Source of the DNA: Acinetobacter sp. NIPH 2100
Lineage (GTDB): Bacteria > Pseudomonadota > Gammaproteobacteria > Pseudomonadales > Moraxellaceae
Assembly: GCF_000369805.1 (NCBI RefSeq)
Contig: NZ_KB850224.1
Location: forward strand, 3,269,021-3,333,020
Length of the DNA: 64,000 bases
Direction of reading: 5' to 3'
Part shown: one piece after another, positions 7,936 through 17,470 of the stretch
How positions within the stretch are numbered: position 1 is the first letter of the stretch
Layout: each line of letters opens with the position of its first letter
The notes under the pieces: generated by a model
Database searches by the model: none
The model's input: only the letters and a program-made list of their open reading frames with translations
What the model was told of the DNA's origin: nothing
Translations under genes and position numbers: made by a program

Positions 7936-9717
7936 ATGATGCGCACTCATTACTGTGGCTCTTTAACTGAAGCCCAAATCGATCAAACAGTTACTTTATG
8001 CGGATGGGTTCACCGTCGTCGTGACCATGGTGGCGTGATTTTCCTAGATATGCGTGACCGTGATGGTCTTGTACAGGTCGTGATCGATCCAGATACCCCT
8101 GAAGCATTCGCAACAGCAGATAAAGCACGTTCAGAATTTGTTTTAAAAATTACAGGTCGTGTTCGTCGTCGCTATGAAGGTACTGAAAATGCCAATATGG
8201 TGAGTGGCCAGATTGAAGTTTTAGGTAAAGAGATCGAAGTTCTTGCAGCTTCTGATACTCCGCCATTCCCATTGAATGACGAAAACACCAATATTTCAGA
8301 AGAAATTCGTTTGAAATACCGTTTCTTGGACATCCGTCGTCCAGAAATGTTAGAACGCTTACGTTTCCGTTCTAAAGTCACCAACTTGATCCGTAACTAT
8401 TTTGAAGATCATGGTTTCCTTGACGTTGAAACACCAATTTTGACACGCGCAACCCCAGAAGGTGCACGTGACTATTTAGTACCAAGCCGTGTTTCAAATG
8501 GTAGCTTCTACGCACTTCCACAATCACCACAATTGTTCAAACAGTTGTTAATGGTGGGTGGTATTGATCGTTATTACCAAATTGCTAAATGTTTCCGTGA
8601 CGAAGATTTACGTGCGGACCGTCAGCCTGAATTTACCCAAATCGACGTTGAAACATCGTTCATGAGTGACGATGACATCATGGATTTAATGGAAGGCTTA
8701 ACAGTTAAAATGTTCAACGAATTATTGAATGTAAAATTCGATAAATTTGAACGTATGACTTATGCAGATGCAATGCGTGACTATGCATCAGACAAGCCAG
8801 ATATGCGTATTCCTTTGAAACTTATTGATGTTGCAGACTTGATGCAAGACGTTGAGTTCAAAGTATTCGCAGGCCCTGCAAAAGATCCTAAAGGCCGTAT
8901 CGTTGCTTTACGTGTGCCAGGTGCTGGTTCATTACCACGTAGTGCAATCGACGAATATACTAAATTCGTCGGTATCTACGGTGCAAAAGGTTTGGCTTAT
9001 ATTAAAGTCAACGAGCTTGAAAAAGGCATTGAAGGTCTTCAGTCTCCTATCGTTAAATTCATCGAGCCAATCGTACTCGATCTATTAAAACGTGTTGGTG
9101 CTGAAAATGGTGACATCGTCTTCTTCGGTGCAGACAAAGCCAAAGTTGTAAATGATGCGATGGGCGCACTTCGTGTGAAAATCGGTCATGATCTCAATCT
9201 ATCAACTTGTGAGTGGGCGCCACTGTGGGTTGTTGATTTCCCGATGTTCGAAGAAACTGATGACGGCAAATGGACTTCTGTTCACCACCCATTCACCCTA
9301 CCGAAATCAAGTGTTGAAGAAGTGAAGAGCAACCCAGGTGAAGCACTTTCTGTGGCATACGACATGGTACTCAACGGTACTGAAATCGGTGGCGGTTCAC
9401 TGCGTATCTATACGCTCGAAATGCAAAAAGCGATCTTTGAAGCTTTAGGTATTGGTGAAGAAGAAGCAGAAGAAAAATTCAGCTTCTTATTGAATGCATT
9501 ACGTTACGGTGCGCCTCCGCACGGTGGTTTGGCATTTGGTCTTGACCGTTTGATCATGTTGATGACAGGCGCATCTTCGATTCGTGATGTGATTGCATTC
9601 CCGAAAACCAAGACTGCTGAATGTCCGTTGACTCAAGCGCCAGCGCCAGTTGAAGCGAATCAATTACGTGACTTAGGTATTCGTTTACGCGAAAAACCAA
9701 AAGCTGAAGAAAAATAA
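7936..9717 (+). CDS. aspS: Aspartyl-tRNA synthetase
   Basis: The 593-residue class II synthetase charges tRNA with aspartate. An N-terminal OB-fold anticodon-binding domain (about 1-105, [18 protein letters not shown]) is followed by the catalytic core with motif 2 ([18 protein letters not shown]), the bacterial GAD insertion (about 290-410) and motif 3 ([13 protein letters not shown]). Position 31 is His in RRDHGG. In Pseudomonas aeruginosa this residue is linked to a non-discriminating AspRS that also charges tRNA-Asn, whereas the discriminating E. coli enzyme has Leu. The gene marks one flank of the OC locus. It ends in a good terminator. Confidence 0.98.
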   Translation: MMRTHYCGSLTEAQIDQTVTLCGWVHRRRDHGGVIFLDMRDRDGLVQVVIDPDTPEAFATADKARSEFVLKITGRVRRRYEGTENANMVSGQIEVLGKEIEVLAASDTPPFPLNDENTNISEEIRLKYRFLDIRRPEMLERLRFRSKVTNLIRNYFEDHGFLDVETPILTRATPEGARDYLVPSRVSNGSFYALPQSPQLFKQLLMVGGIDRYYQIAKCFRDEDLRADRQPEFTQIDVETSFMSDDDIMDLMEGLTVKMFNELLNVKFDKFERMTYADAMRDYASDKPDMRIPLKLIDVADLMQDVEFKVFAGPAKDPKGRIVALRVPGAGSLPRSAIDEYTKFVGIYGAKGLAYIKVNELEKGIEGLQSPIVKFIEPIVLDLLKRVGAENGDIVFFGADKAKVVNDAMGALRVKIGHDLNLSTCEWAPLWVVDFPMFEETDDGKWTSVHHPFTLPKSSVEEVKSNPGEALSVAYDMVLNGTEIGGGSLRIYTLEMQKAIFEALGIGEEEAEEKFSFLLNALRYGAPPHGGLAFGLDRLIMLMTGASSIRDVIAFPKTKTAECPLTQAPAPVEANQLRDLGIRLREKPKAEEK

Positions 9718-9743
9718 ACCCTGCGTTTATAATTCAATAAAAG

Positions 9744-9768
9744 ACCCTGCTCCATGCAGGGTTTTTTA
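9744..9768 (+). terminator. Terminator of aspS
   Basis: Stem CCCTGC / GCAGGG (9744-9761, 6 bp with a short loop) is followed by six T. Confidence 0.85.
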
Positions 9769-9842
9769 TATTGGTGAGTTTTACTTTGCGATCATGCTCG
9801 CTAGTGGCATAATAAGCTGCTTTTTATTGAGAGGTCAGTCTT

Positions 9843-10064
9843 ATGGCAATGCGTCCTGATGTACGTCGACATGCAATCGTGATTATTATTTTTTCACTTG
9901 CTCAATGGTTTTTCATGCGTTACATCTTGGCAAATGAACTCTTCAATATGACCACCAACCAACGCATTTTATACTTCTGCGTAAGTAGCTTGGCAGGCGC
10001 ATTACTGATTTTTGTTGCGTTAATCTATATGGTGCTCAAAGGCAATGTAAATAAACAAGATTAA
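9843..10064 (+). CDS. Small two-helix membrane protein
   Basis: This 73-residue protein has two hydrophobic helices (about 11-27 and 43-64) and a short charged tail. A GAGG ribosome-binding site lies at 9831-9834. It ends only four bases before the acyltransferase gene, so the two are surely translated from one message. I do not recognise the family. The tight coupling suggests a role linked to the acyltransferase or to the envelope. Confidence 0.65.
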   Translation: MAMRPDVRRHAIVIIIFSLAQWFFMRYILANELFNMTTNQRILYFCVSSLAGALLIFVALIYMVLKGNVNKQD

Positions 10065-10068
10065 AATC

Positions 10069-10938
10069 ATGTCATTTTACGTTACTTTACTTCGTCTTCT
10101 ACCTTTAGCATTTTTGCGTAGTATCGCAAAAGTGGCAGCCTACTTTATCAATCAAAATCCAGATAAAAGTATGCTGTGGAAAACCAGAGTCAATCTTGGA
10201 TTGGCCTACCCGCAACTGAGTCAAGATCAGAAAGAACAGCTCGCTCGAGAAAGTGTCACCAAACAATGTCTCAGTTATATTGAATCTGGAAAATGTTGGG
10301 CAATGCCACCAGAATGGAGCATTCAGCAAATCCATACGGTGCATCATCTTGAAGTTCTCACAGATGCTTTAAAAGATCCACGTGGTGCGCTGATTATCAC
10401 CCCACATCTGGGCACATGGGAAATGATGAATGCTTGGGTACATCAATATGGCATCCCGACCATCATGTACAAGCCCATGAAAGATTCTGGCTTTAATGCT
10501 TTTGCCCTGCATGCTCGTCAACGACTCAATGCAACCTTAGTCCCAACAGATGCTTCTGGTGTAAAAGCTTTGTTTAAAAATCTAAAACAAGGCGGTTTCA
10601 GTGTGATTCTACCAGATCATGTCCCTGATCCTTCTGGCGGTGTCATTGTTCCTTTTTTCGGTATTCCCTGTCTAACCAGTACTCTTGCCAGCAAAATGGC
10701 ACAGAAAACCCAATGTCGTTTAGTTGGATTAAGCTGTTTCCGTCGCGATGATGGAGAGGGTTTTGATGTCTATTGTGATGATCTGAATGATCCGCAGCTG
10801 TATGATCGAGATATCGAAGTTGCGACAACAGCACTCAATCAAGCCGTTGAGCAGATGATCAACCGCTTCCCTGCTGAATATATGTGGGGCTATAAACGAT
10901 TTAGAGGTGAATCTACAGACAGAGATTATTATAAATAA
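10069..10938 (+). CDS. LpxL/HtrB-family lipid A (lysophospholipid) acyltransferase
   Basis: The 289-residue protein belongs to the LpxL/LpxM family of membrane-bound acyltransferases, which add secondary acyl chains to lipid A from acyl-ACP. The HX4E catalytic motif is HLGTWE at about residue 114, and conserved LPDHVPDPSGG and FFG blocks follow. The first 25 residues are moderately hydrophobic and could anchor it to the inner membrane. It sits between aspS and the outer-core glycosyltransferases, fitting a lipid A or LOS task. LpxL is the best guess, but LpxM or a related enzyme is not excluded. Confidence 0.8.
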   Translation: MSFYVTLLRLLPLAFLRSIAKVAAYFINQNPDKSMLWKTRVNLGLAYPQLSQDQKEQLARESVTKQCLSYIESGKCWAMPPEWSIQQIHTVHHLEVLTDALKDPRGALIITPHLGTWEMMNAWVHQYGIPTIMYKPMKDSGFNAFALHARQRLNATLVPTDASGVKALFKNLKQGGFSVILPDHVPDPSGGVIVPFFGIPCLTSTLASKMAQKTQCRLVGLSCFRRDDGEGFDVYCDDLNDPQLYDRDIEVATTALNQAVEQMINRFPAEYMWGYKRFRGESTDRDYYK

Positions 10939-11067
10939 TCAAAGCTTATTCCAGTCCATGGTCATCGTTAATACTCTAAAAATAATTCACGTTAAAACGC
11001 TAGAACTACAAAAACTTGAGAAAACAATGATATATTATCATTCTGTTTTGACTTACTCTCTATCTAA

Positions 11068-11838
11068 ATGATTCCTAAAATTATTCATTATTGTTGGTTT
11101 GGAGGAAAAAGTATTCCCGAGCCCTTACAACACTATATCAATGGTTGGAAAGAAAAATGTCCAGATTGGGAAATAAAAATTTGGAATGAGGAAAGTTTTA
11201 ATATTAATAGTCACACTTTCACTCAATCTGCGTATCAACAAAAAAAATATGCTTTTGTTTCGGATTATGTACGAGCATGGGCCTTATATGAGTTTGGTGG
11301 TGTTTACTTAGATACAGATGTTGAACTTAAATTACCTATTGATAGTTTCTTAAATTATGAAGCATTTAGTGGTTTTGAGGGTGTTGATTTACCTTTTACT
11401 GCAGTATGGGGATCAATACCAAAACACAGCTTTTCAAAAAAAATATTAGATTACTACCACGATAAAACCTATTCTAATCAAACTCCACCGAATACGCTCT
11501 TTGTCTCAGATATTCTTGTTAACGACTTTAATATTAATAAAAAAACTGACGCATATCAGATTGGAAATGATAACAACAATATTATTCACATTTTCCCATC
11601 CCATTATTTTTGCTTAGATTTACCCGTAAACTATAGCACACACCATTTTATTGGTTCTTGGATAGAAGATCACCATAATAGGAAACCCTATAAACAGCAA
11701 TTACATAATAAATACTATTTAAACAAAATAGAAGATGATTTGCTTTGGCAAAAAGATCAGCTAAAAAAATTAGCTAAAAACATAAATCTAACTCAACTAT
11801 TAATCATTCTACGGTATTACATCCGCTCAAAATTTTAA
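11068..11838 (+). CDS. GT32-type glycosyltransferase (sugar-binding DxD), copy 1
   Basis: The 256-residue protein begins with the typical MIPKIIHYCWFGG motif, and has the DxD metal/nucleotide-sugar site at D82-T-D84 in GGVYLDTDVE. This is the Gly_transf_sug family found in capsule and LOS loci. The enzyme would transfer one sugar to the growing core oligosaccharide at the cytoplasmic face of the inner membrane. It is strongly similar to the next gene (12160-12936), so the two arose by duplication. The gene is AT-rich compared with aspS. Donor and acceptor are unknown. Confidence 0.85.
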   Translation: MIPKIIHYCWFGGKSIPEPLQHYINGWKEKCPDWEIKIWNEESFNINSHTFTQSAYQQKKYAFVSDYVRAWALYEFGGVYLDTDVELKLPIDSFLNYEAFSGFEGVDLPFTAVWGSIPKHSFSKKILDYYHDKTYSNQTPPNTLFVSDILVNDFNINKKTDAYQIGNDNNNIIHIFPSHYFCLDLPVNYSTHHFIGSWIEDHHNRKPYKQQLHNKYYLNKIEDDLLWQKDQLKKLAKNINLTQLLIILRYYIRSKF

Positions 11839-12159
11839 AAATAATTAAATTCAGATTGAGTTGCATATTGAAAAATATGCAACCTTTTGATAAGTATAAT
11901 TTTTTAGATTAAAAGTCAACTATATTCAATAAAAATGGAGTAGACATAGTAAATACGACATTTTTAATTATTAGAATCAATTACTTAAAAATTAAAAGCA
12001 CTTGACTAGTCTCTTTGCACTACGCAAAAAATATTTCTTTAATGCGATAAAAAATAGACAACTTGAATATAAAATTATGTACTAAAAATGCGATGACCAT
12101 AATAATTCTAAAAAAATAATGCTATATTATGATGACATCTTAGACTTAAATTCTGTTCC
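11839..12159 (+). terminator. Intergenic gap with a terminator-like hairpin at 11860-11883
   Basis: A perfect 10-bp stem (11860-11869 with 11874-11883, GAAA loop) is followed by CCTTTT, a likely terminator for the first GT32 gene. The remaining 270 bases are very AT-rich and show no open reading frame of note. A TATATTAT element near 12122 resembles the one upstream of the first GT32 gene and may be a promoter -10 region. Confidence 0.6.
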
Positions 12160-12936
12160 ATGATTCCCAAGATTATTCACTACTGTTGGTTTGGGGGGAA
12201 AAAAATTCCTGAACCATTACAATACTATATCAACGGTTGGCAAGAAAAATGCCCAGACTGGGAAATCAAGCTATGGAATGAAGAAAATTTCGACATCAAT
12301 AGCCACCCTTTTGCCCAAAAAGCCTATGAAGAGAAAAAGTATGCCTTTGTCTCAGACTATGTTAGAGCATCTGCGCTATATGAGTTTGGAGGTGTTTATC
12401 TAGATACTGATGTTGAAATTAAACACGCTATAGATGAATTTTTAACACTAGAAGCTTTTAGCAGTTTTGAAATTGACAGCATCCCTTTTACTTCTGCTGT
12501 CTGGGGCAGTATGCCTAAGCATTCGCTCACCAAAAGAATGTTAGATTATTATGACTCCAAGACGTATAGCAATGATGAGCCGCCTAATACCGTCACGATT
12601 AGCAATCTTTTAACCCGCTTTTATGGGATTGACCCGCATCAAGATGAAAATCAAGTGGGCAATGACGGGTCTAATAAAATTCATATTTTCTCCTCTTCTT
12701 ATTTTTGTTTAGATCTTCCCCAAAACTATACCACTCATCATTTTATTGGCTCGTGGCTAGATAAAGAAAAAAAGGAAAGCTATAAAGAGAAAGTACATAC
12801 AGTACACTATACCAATAAAGTTTTAACCTCAAATGTGGCAATAGACAAACTTTTCTTAAAAGAGTTAGCAAAGAAAATCAATATTTCAAGTTTATTTAAT
12901 TTGATTCGCTATTATATAAAACATAAGTTCAAGTAG
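12160..12936 (+). CDS. GT32-type glycosyltransferase, copy 2
   Basis: The 258-residue protein is a paralogue of the gene at 11068: the same MIPKIIHYCWFGG start, the same YLDTDVE metal site, and long identical stretches in the first 90 residues. It diverges in the middle and at the C-terminus, where acceptor choice is usually set. It ends in a hairpin shared with the convergent GT25 gene. Role: addition of a sugar to the LOS outer core, with donor and linkage unknown. Confidence 0.85.
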   Translation: MIPKIIHYCWFGGKKIPEPLQYYINGWQEKCPDWEIKLWNEENFDINSHPFAQKAYEEKKYAFVSDYVRASALYEFGGVYLDTDVEIKHAIDEFLTLEAFSSFEIDSIPFTSAVWGSMPKHSLTKRMLDYYDSKTYSNDEPPNTVTISNLLTRFYGIDPHQDENQVGNDGSNKIHIFSSSYFCLDLPQNYTTHHFIGSWLDKEKKESYKEKVHTVHYTNKVLTSNVAIDKLFLKELAKKINISSLFNLIRYYIKHKFK

Positions 12937-12953
12937 ATTAAACTACTTGAACT
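12926..12953. terminator. Hairpin overlapping two convergent stop codons
   Basis: An 11-bp perfect stem (12926-12936 and 12943-12953) covers the end of the GT32 gene and the end of the opposing GT25 gene. CTATTTT follows on the plus strand, so it probably ends GT32 transcription. Confidence 0.65.
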
Positions 12954-13731
12954 CTATTTTCTTTTCAAAAATCTTATAATGTAAATTATAAATCTGAATA
13001 AAAAAACGATAAATTTCTCTTTTTATTTTTAAGCTTATTTTATTTATTTTTAGTGGAGCAGTCATCTCGCTCTGATGTCTTTGAGATCGATCTGATTGAA
13101 GACAACTTACAAACTTAACTTCCTTATTATAAATAAAATCTTGCACACACAGTGCTGGTTGCATTTGATATACCAGTTTCTGCGTAATATAGCTATCAAA
13201 CATAATATCATCAATTGGCTTTACAGCATCCAGCTCACTAATATACTTAAATAAATTCTTAGCTCCTGCATTGGAAATAATATAACCAGCGGTTCCTAAA
13301 TGCCGCCCTTTGAGAAGGAATAGAGATCGATCACTAATAAGAGCTTTTCTAGAAAAAAGTTCGACTTGGACTGAATCTGAAAACGCTTCAAGTTTAATAA
13401 CCTCTACATTTTCTGGTATCCAAGAGTTATCCTTTAAAAATAATTGTGCCTGTGAGCCTAAATAAATATCATCTTCAAAAATTGCCATATAGGATAAGTT
13501 ATTATCAATTATTTTTTTCCACAAAGTGAGATGACTTAAAAGGCATCCAATCTCACCTTTTGTTAAAGAGCAATTCTTTAGCTCTAATCCTGTATTTTTG
13601 AGTGCCTCATCAATCTGATGGGGTTCAATCGCATCAAAATATTGAAATTCAATTTGTTGAGTCATGAATTGCTGGTTTATATGCTTCCTTCTTTCAAGCG
13701 CATTTTTTAAGCTAACGACAGAAATATCCAT
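12943..13731 (-). CDS. GT25-family LOS glycosyltransferase, copy 1
   Basis: The 262-residue protein matches the LPS/LOS glycosyltransferase family 25 (LgtB/LpsA type). It opens with a beta strand ISVVSLKNALERRKHI, has the TKGEIGCLLSHLTLWK motif at about 57-72, and the FEDDIYL metal site at about 85-91. Such enzymes often add galactose to LOS in Neisseria and Haemophilus; the sugar here cannot be predicted. It lies on the opposite strand to its GT32 and GT2 neighbours, a sign of locus assembly by recombination. Confidence 0.85.
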   Translation of the reverse strand: MDISVVSLKNALERRKHINQQFMTQQIEFQYFDAIEPHQIDEALKNTGLELKNCSLTKGEIGCLLSHLTLWKKIIDNNLSYMAIFEDDIYLGSQAQLFLKDNSWIPENVEVIKLEAFSDSVQVELFSRKALISDRSLFLLKGRHLGTAGYIISNAGAKNLFKYISELDAVKPIDDIMFDSYITQKLVYQMQPALCVQDFIYNKEVKFVSCLQSDRSQRHQSEMTAPLKINKISLKIKREIYRFFIQIYNLHYKIFEKKIEFK

Positions 13732-13800
13732 TCAATGCTCTCTCTCAGGATCATACTAACAACATACTGTTATTTGAATAATTATAGGATAAAATAGGCC

Positions 13801-14811
13801 ATGACTCAAATTAGCCATACTCACTCGATGATCTGTTTAAGTATTATTATTCCTGTATACAATATTGAAAAATACATTCATGAATGCCTACTAAGTCTAT
13901 GCAATCAAATAGAAAATAATGTTGAAGTAATTATTATTAATGACGGTTCAACAGATCAGTCCGCACAAATGATTGATGAGTTTACACATAACATACCAAA
14001 CCCACTCAAACAAAATTTTGTTGTACTTCACCAACAAAATCAGGGCGTAAGCCATGCCAGAAACAAGGGTGTACAGAATGCCAACGGTCACTATATAACC
14101 TTTATCGACCCTGATGACATCATTGCAGATGATTATATTTCTAAAATCCTGACCGCAATACAGACATCTCCAGATCTCATCCAGTTTAATGCCTATTGTT
14201 TTTTCGAAAGTGCACCTGAGAAAAATTATCATCTATCCCAACCGTCATTCTCATCTGGTCTGTACAAGATAAATGATGAAATACTTCGTGAGATTTTTAG
14301 TAAGAACAATTGGTTTTCCTGGTTAAGAGTATATAAACGAGAACTACTTCTCAAAAACCCCTTTCCAACAAATATGACCCATTTTGAAGATGCATTTATT
14401 GTATCGAAGATACTCACTGAAATTGAAAATATATTTATAATCACAGATAGCATTTATAATTATAGGATCGTAGAAAATAGTGCTACTCGCGAGAATAATC
14501 TAGCAACAAAAAATAAACTCTTAAATAGCTGCTCTCTTTTAATCAAAGAGCTGATTAAAAACACTAAAAAGAGCGAAATCTTTGCAATTCCACTCCTTCA
14601 TTTTTCCTATATCTACCTAGATGAATCAAAGAAAAGCAGAGGTTATTTTACAACCAATAAGAACTGGAAAAAACTTGCAAAAGAAATGAAGAGTTTAAAA
14701 CCAGATCTCAGCATTATACAAACCAAAAGAGAAAAACTTTTCTTTATATTTCGTGACCTTGGCGTATTCGGACACTACTTGGCCAGAAAGTTGAGCAAAA
14801 TTATTAAATAA
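13801..14811 (+). CDS. GT2-family glycosyltransferase
   Basis: The 336-residue enzyme has a GT-A fold, with the family 2 nucleotide-binding stretch LSIIIPVYNIEKYI at about 13-26, INDGSTD at about 46-52 and FIDPDD at about 101-106. No membrane helix is visible. It probably transfers a sugar within the outer core in the cytoplasm. The start at 13801 is preceded by an AT-rich stretch that also serves as the divergent promoter region for the GT25 gene on its left. Sugar specificity is not deducible. Confidence 0.85.
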   Translation: MTQISHTHSMICLSIIIPVYNIEKYIHECLLSLCNQIENNVEVIIINDGSTDQSAQMIDEFTHNIPNPLKQNFVVLHQQNQGVSHARNKGVQNANGHYITFIDPDDIIADDYISKILTAIQTSPDLIQFNAYCFFESAPEKNYHLSQPSFSSGLYKINDEILREIFSKNNWFSWLRVYKRELLLKNPFPTNMTHFEDAFIVSKILTEIENIFIITDSIYNYRIVENSATRENNLATKNKLLNSCSLLIKELIKNTKKSEIFAIPLLHFSYIYLDESKKSRGYFTTNKNWKKLAKEMKSLKPDLSIIQTKREKLFFIFRDLGVFGHYLARKLSKIIK

Positions 14812-14812
14812 A

Positions 14813-14842
14813 CACCCAAGCGTATTAATATCTTCTTGGGTG
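14813..14842. terminator. Bidirectional terminator between GT2 and GT25 genes
   Basis: Stem CACCCAAG / CTTGGGTG (14813-14820 and 14835-14842) sits between two convergent stop codons. Confidence 0.6.
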
Positions 14843-14849
14843 AAACTTC

Positions 14850-15629
14850 TTATTTAAATCCAACAGTCTTAAAGAAAATAAGATTTCTGATTTGTTGAAA
14901 AATTCGACTTAATTCTAAAAGAATCTTATCCAATCCAGTTTTTTTATCATAATGTCTTCTGGTTAAGCGCTCTTTATACAAATGGCTGGCAAAGCGCACA
15001 CTATCTTTGGTAGAAAAAAGCGTCACGTCTTGGATGCATAAAGCTGGTTTCATCTGACATACAGATAAAATTTTATCTTGAATCAGTTTTTCAAACATCA
15101 AGTGATCTAAGGCAATCAACTTATCTAAGGATTGGATGTAGCTGATTAATTGTTTGGCACCATGCAAAGACAGAATATAACCGGCTGTCCCAAGGTTTTT
15201 ACTCTTAAGATCAAAAAGAGCTCTCTCAGGCTCACCATTAAAGGTTTTAATCTTTTGTCCTAATGCAACTTTTGGCGTAAATTCTTCAATCTTAATCAAA
15301 TGCCAGTTCTGATCTATCCAAAAATCATCAGTAAGGAATGCTTTAACATTCTCACCTAAATAAATATCATCTTCGAAAATCGCCATATGTGGAATATTTT
15401 CGTTAATCATTTTATTCCACAAAAAAACATGACTCATGAAGCAGGCAACTTCACCTTTTGTTAAAGATTGTGCATCAACGTTTAAATTCAGTTCTTTAGC
15501 AAATAGTGCTGCTGGCTCTGGGGTCAAAGCATCAAAAAAGTCAAAACTTATACTTTTTTTAGCAAACTCACTAGAAATATGCTCTCTACGTTCACTGGCT
15601 GTCGCTAGACTGATAACAAATTTTTTCAT
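14850..15629 (-). CDS. GT25-family LOS glycosyltransferase, copy 2
   Basis: This 259-residue protein shares with the GT25 enzyme at 12943-13731 the start pattern VISLATASERREHI, the SLTKGEVACFMSH block and the MAIFEDDIYLGENV metal site. The two are clear paralogues, though divergent in their C-terminal halves. It is the last gene in its direction before a terminator. It would add a sugar to the LOS core. The exact linkage is unknown. Confidence 0.85.
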   Translation of the reverse strand: MKKFVISLATASERREHISSEFAKKSISFDFFDALTPEPAALFAKELNLNVDAQSLTKGEVACFMSHVFLWNKMINENIPHMAIFEDDIYLGENVKAFLTDDFWIDQNWHLIKIEEFTPKVALGQKIKTFNGEPERALFDLKSKNLGTAGYILSLHGAKQLISYIQSLDKLIALDHLMFEKLIQDKILSVCQMKPALCIQDVTLFSTKDSVRFASHLYKERLTRRHYDKKTGLDKILLELSRIFQQIRNLIFFKTVGFK

Positions 15630-15719
15630 AGTCGTAAAAAGCTGAAGATTAGTTGTATTTTACTACCTTTTTACCCAACCTTCACCATCAATTCATATCG
15701 ACAGCATAGTTGCCAGAGG

Positions 15720-16634
15720 TTAAGAGAGATCGAGAAGAGAACCTTCCAGATACATTCCCTTTTCATAATAATGGCTCAGTGTTTTTCTTTCCTTACCCGC
15801 AAGCTTAATCAATCTTGGCATCTCTACAGGTGAGTAATGAATTGCCATATCAATCAGTACTTTTTCTTTGACCCATTGATGTTTCACTTGGAAAAATAAC
15901 GCATTTTTATCGCAATTAATCAAACTCATACTTGGTAAATGACTACGCATTACCTTCTGACAAGCCACGTAAGCAACTAAATATTCTAAACGACCAATCT
16001 GCTGAAATAGGTCCTGATATTTCGGTTCTGTTTCCTTGAGCTGCTGAAGATAGGCCTTAGGACTCATTTCAATGGCTTTGACCAATTCATCAAACCAATA
16101 CTTAAAAAAGATGTTTTTCTCTGCACTCGCTAACAACCAATTTTCCAGCACAGGGAATTGTTTTAACGTTGTATTTTTAGCACGATAGTAGGCAAAGCTG
16201 TTGGTTTGATTCTTCACCACCAAGGCTTGGATCCAGTCCAAACTCTCATACACAATCGTACTCGCGTCCAGCCAAATTCCTCCATGTTGATAAATCAGTT
16301 CAAAACGGAGCAGATCGGCCTTTTGCTGCGGTGTCGCCTGCGGGAAACGACCAAAATCAATATCACAGAAATCCTTAACCGTATCAGGTGTTAAAAAGTT
16401 GACCTCATAGTCTGGATTGGTCTTTTTCACTTGCTCAACACATTTTGCGACAAAGCCAGAAAGGGAGCCTTCCCAATACATCCAGATTTTTTTAGGAATC
16501 ACAGCATCGGGAATACCAGGATTTATAACAATAAGATCTGCATCATTATCTATTGCTTCATTTACCCCTCTCTTTTTATTCGCATACATCGAATAAAACG
16601 TTAAGAGATAGAATATTTTTTTAAATATTTTCAT
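15720..16634 (-). CDS. Capsule-synthesis type glycosyltransferase (Caps_synth, GT32-like)
   Basis: The 304-residue protein has PKKIWMYWEGSLSGF at about 48-62, the QQKADLLRFELIYQHGGIWLDAS block at about 102-124, and a short hydrophobic N-terminus (KKIFYLLTFYSMY). In this family (Pfam Caps_synth) the acidic motif is D-A-S rather than D-x-D, as seen here. It is related to the GT32 enzymes at 11-13 kb but far more distant than those two are to each other. It likely adds a sugar to the LOS outer core, and is read leftward, possibly with the two genes upstream (75 bases apart). Confidence 0.8.
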   Translation of the reverse strand: MKIFKKIFYLLTFYSMYANKKRGVNEAIDNDADLIVINPGIPDAVIPKKIWMYWEGSLSGFVAKCVEQVKKTNPDYEVNFLTPDTVKDFCDIDFGRFPQATPQQKADLLRFELIYQHGGIWLDASTIVYESLDWIQALVVKNQTNSFAYYRAKNTTLKQFPVLENWLLASAEKNIFFKYWFDELVKAIEMSPKAYLQQLKETEPKYQDLFQQIGRLEYLVAYVACQKVMRSHLPSMSLINCDKNALFFQVKHQWVKEKVLIDMAIHYSPVEMPRLIKLAGKERKTLSHYYEKGMYLEGSLLDLS

Positions 16635-16708
16635 AGAGGTAACTCAGCCATGGATATAAATCACTTTAAGCCTGATTTCACCGAAGTGATTTATATAGAC
16701 AATCTAGA

Positions 16709-17470
16709 TTAGAAGATTAAATGTTTAACTGCATAAAAACGGTCACGCCACATCCGTTTCTGCTTCTTCAATCCATGAGATGAATCACGATTTTCCAAAT
16801 CTTTACGCTGAATCCCCTGAGTTGCAACAGTACCTAAAATATCACTGTCTAACCCAGCTGGTTTGACAAAAGGCGGCCAAACGCCTAGACCTTTGCCATT
16901 TTTACTGAGCCAGCCTTGGAAAAAGATATCAACAGGGACATGTATCTGTTTGCCCAATTTCACAAACTCCTCCGCCCCTTTTCGAGACCAAAGCAGACCA
17001 ACTCCACGAATCGGAAAATAATATGCATGCCACAGTTGATATTGATCTATTTGAATAATGTCTTTTGCTAATTTTTTCTTTTTCGCCGCCATATTCACCA
17101 CATACCAGTCCAGCTCTTTATGCTGATCGAGATAATTAAGAAGTGAATCAAGATTCTGCTTAAAGTTGGGTAGAACCTGAATATCATCTTCTAGCACCAC
17201 CAAATAATCGGCATCTGTTTCAAGAAATTTTTCAGCGCAGCCATAGTGACTTAGATAACACCCCAATTCTGAATTAATCAGACTACGCCCTAAAATTCTC
17301 TGTGCTTCGGTATCATCATAATTGGTAAATTCAGATAATGCTTTACCACGACCATCGTAGGCCGAAAAACGTGTAAATGGCCAGCCTTGTTCCTGCAATT
17401 GTGCTGTCGCATTTGCTAGGCGTTGATCACTGCCATCAAGGTTAATCAGATAAGTTACTACTTTCATCAT
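16709..17470 (-). CDS. GT25-family glycosyltransferase, copy 3
   Basis: The protein has a family 25 layout: TYLINLDGSDQRLANA at the start, LGCYLSHYGCAEKFL at about 69-83 and VVLEDDIQVL at about 92-101. It lacks the TKGE motif variant of the other two GT25 enzymes and so belongs to a different subgroup. Two adjacent ATG codons (17470 and 17467) follow directly after the stop of the Stealth gene, so the pair is translationally coupled. Role: a sugar transfer in LOS core assembly. Confidence 0.82.
   Translation of the reverse strand: MMKVVTYLINLDGSDQRLANATAQLQEQGWPFTRFSAYDGRGKALSEFTNYDDTEAQRILGRSLINSELGCYLSHYGCAEKFLETDADYLVVLEDDIQVLPNFKQNLDSLLNYLDQHKELDWYVVNMAAKKKKLAKDIIQIDQYQLWHAYYFPIRGVGLLWSRKGAEEFVKLGKQIHVPVDIFFQGWLSKNGKGLGVWPPFVKPAGLDSDILGTVATQGIQRKDLENRDSSHGLKKQKRMWRDRFYAVKHLIF

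Noticed and set aside
11839..12159. Gap between GT32 genes considered as an insertion-sequence remnant
   Set aside because: No inverted ends, target duplication or transposase fragment seen; only a terminator hairpin and a possible promoter.
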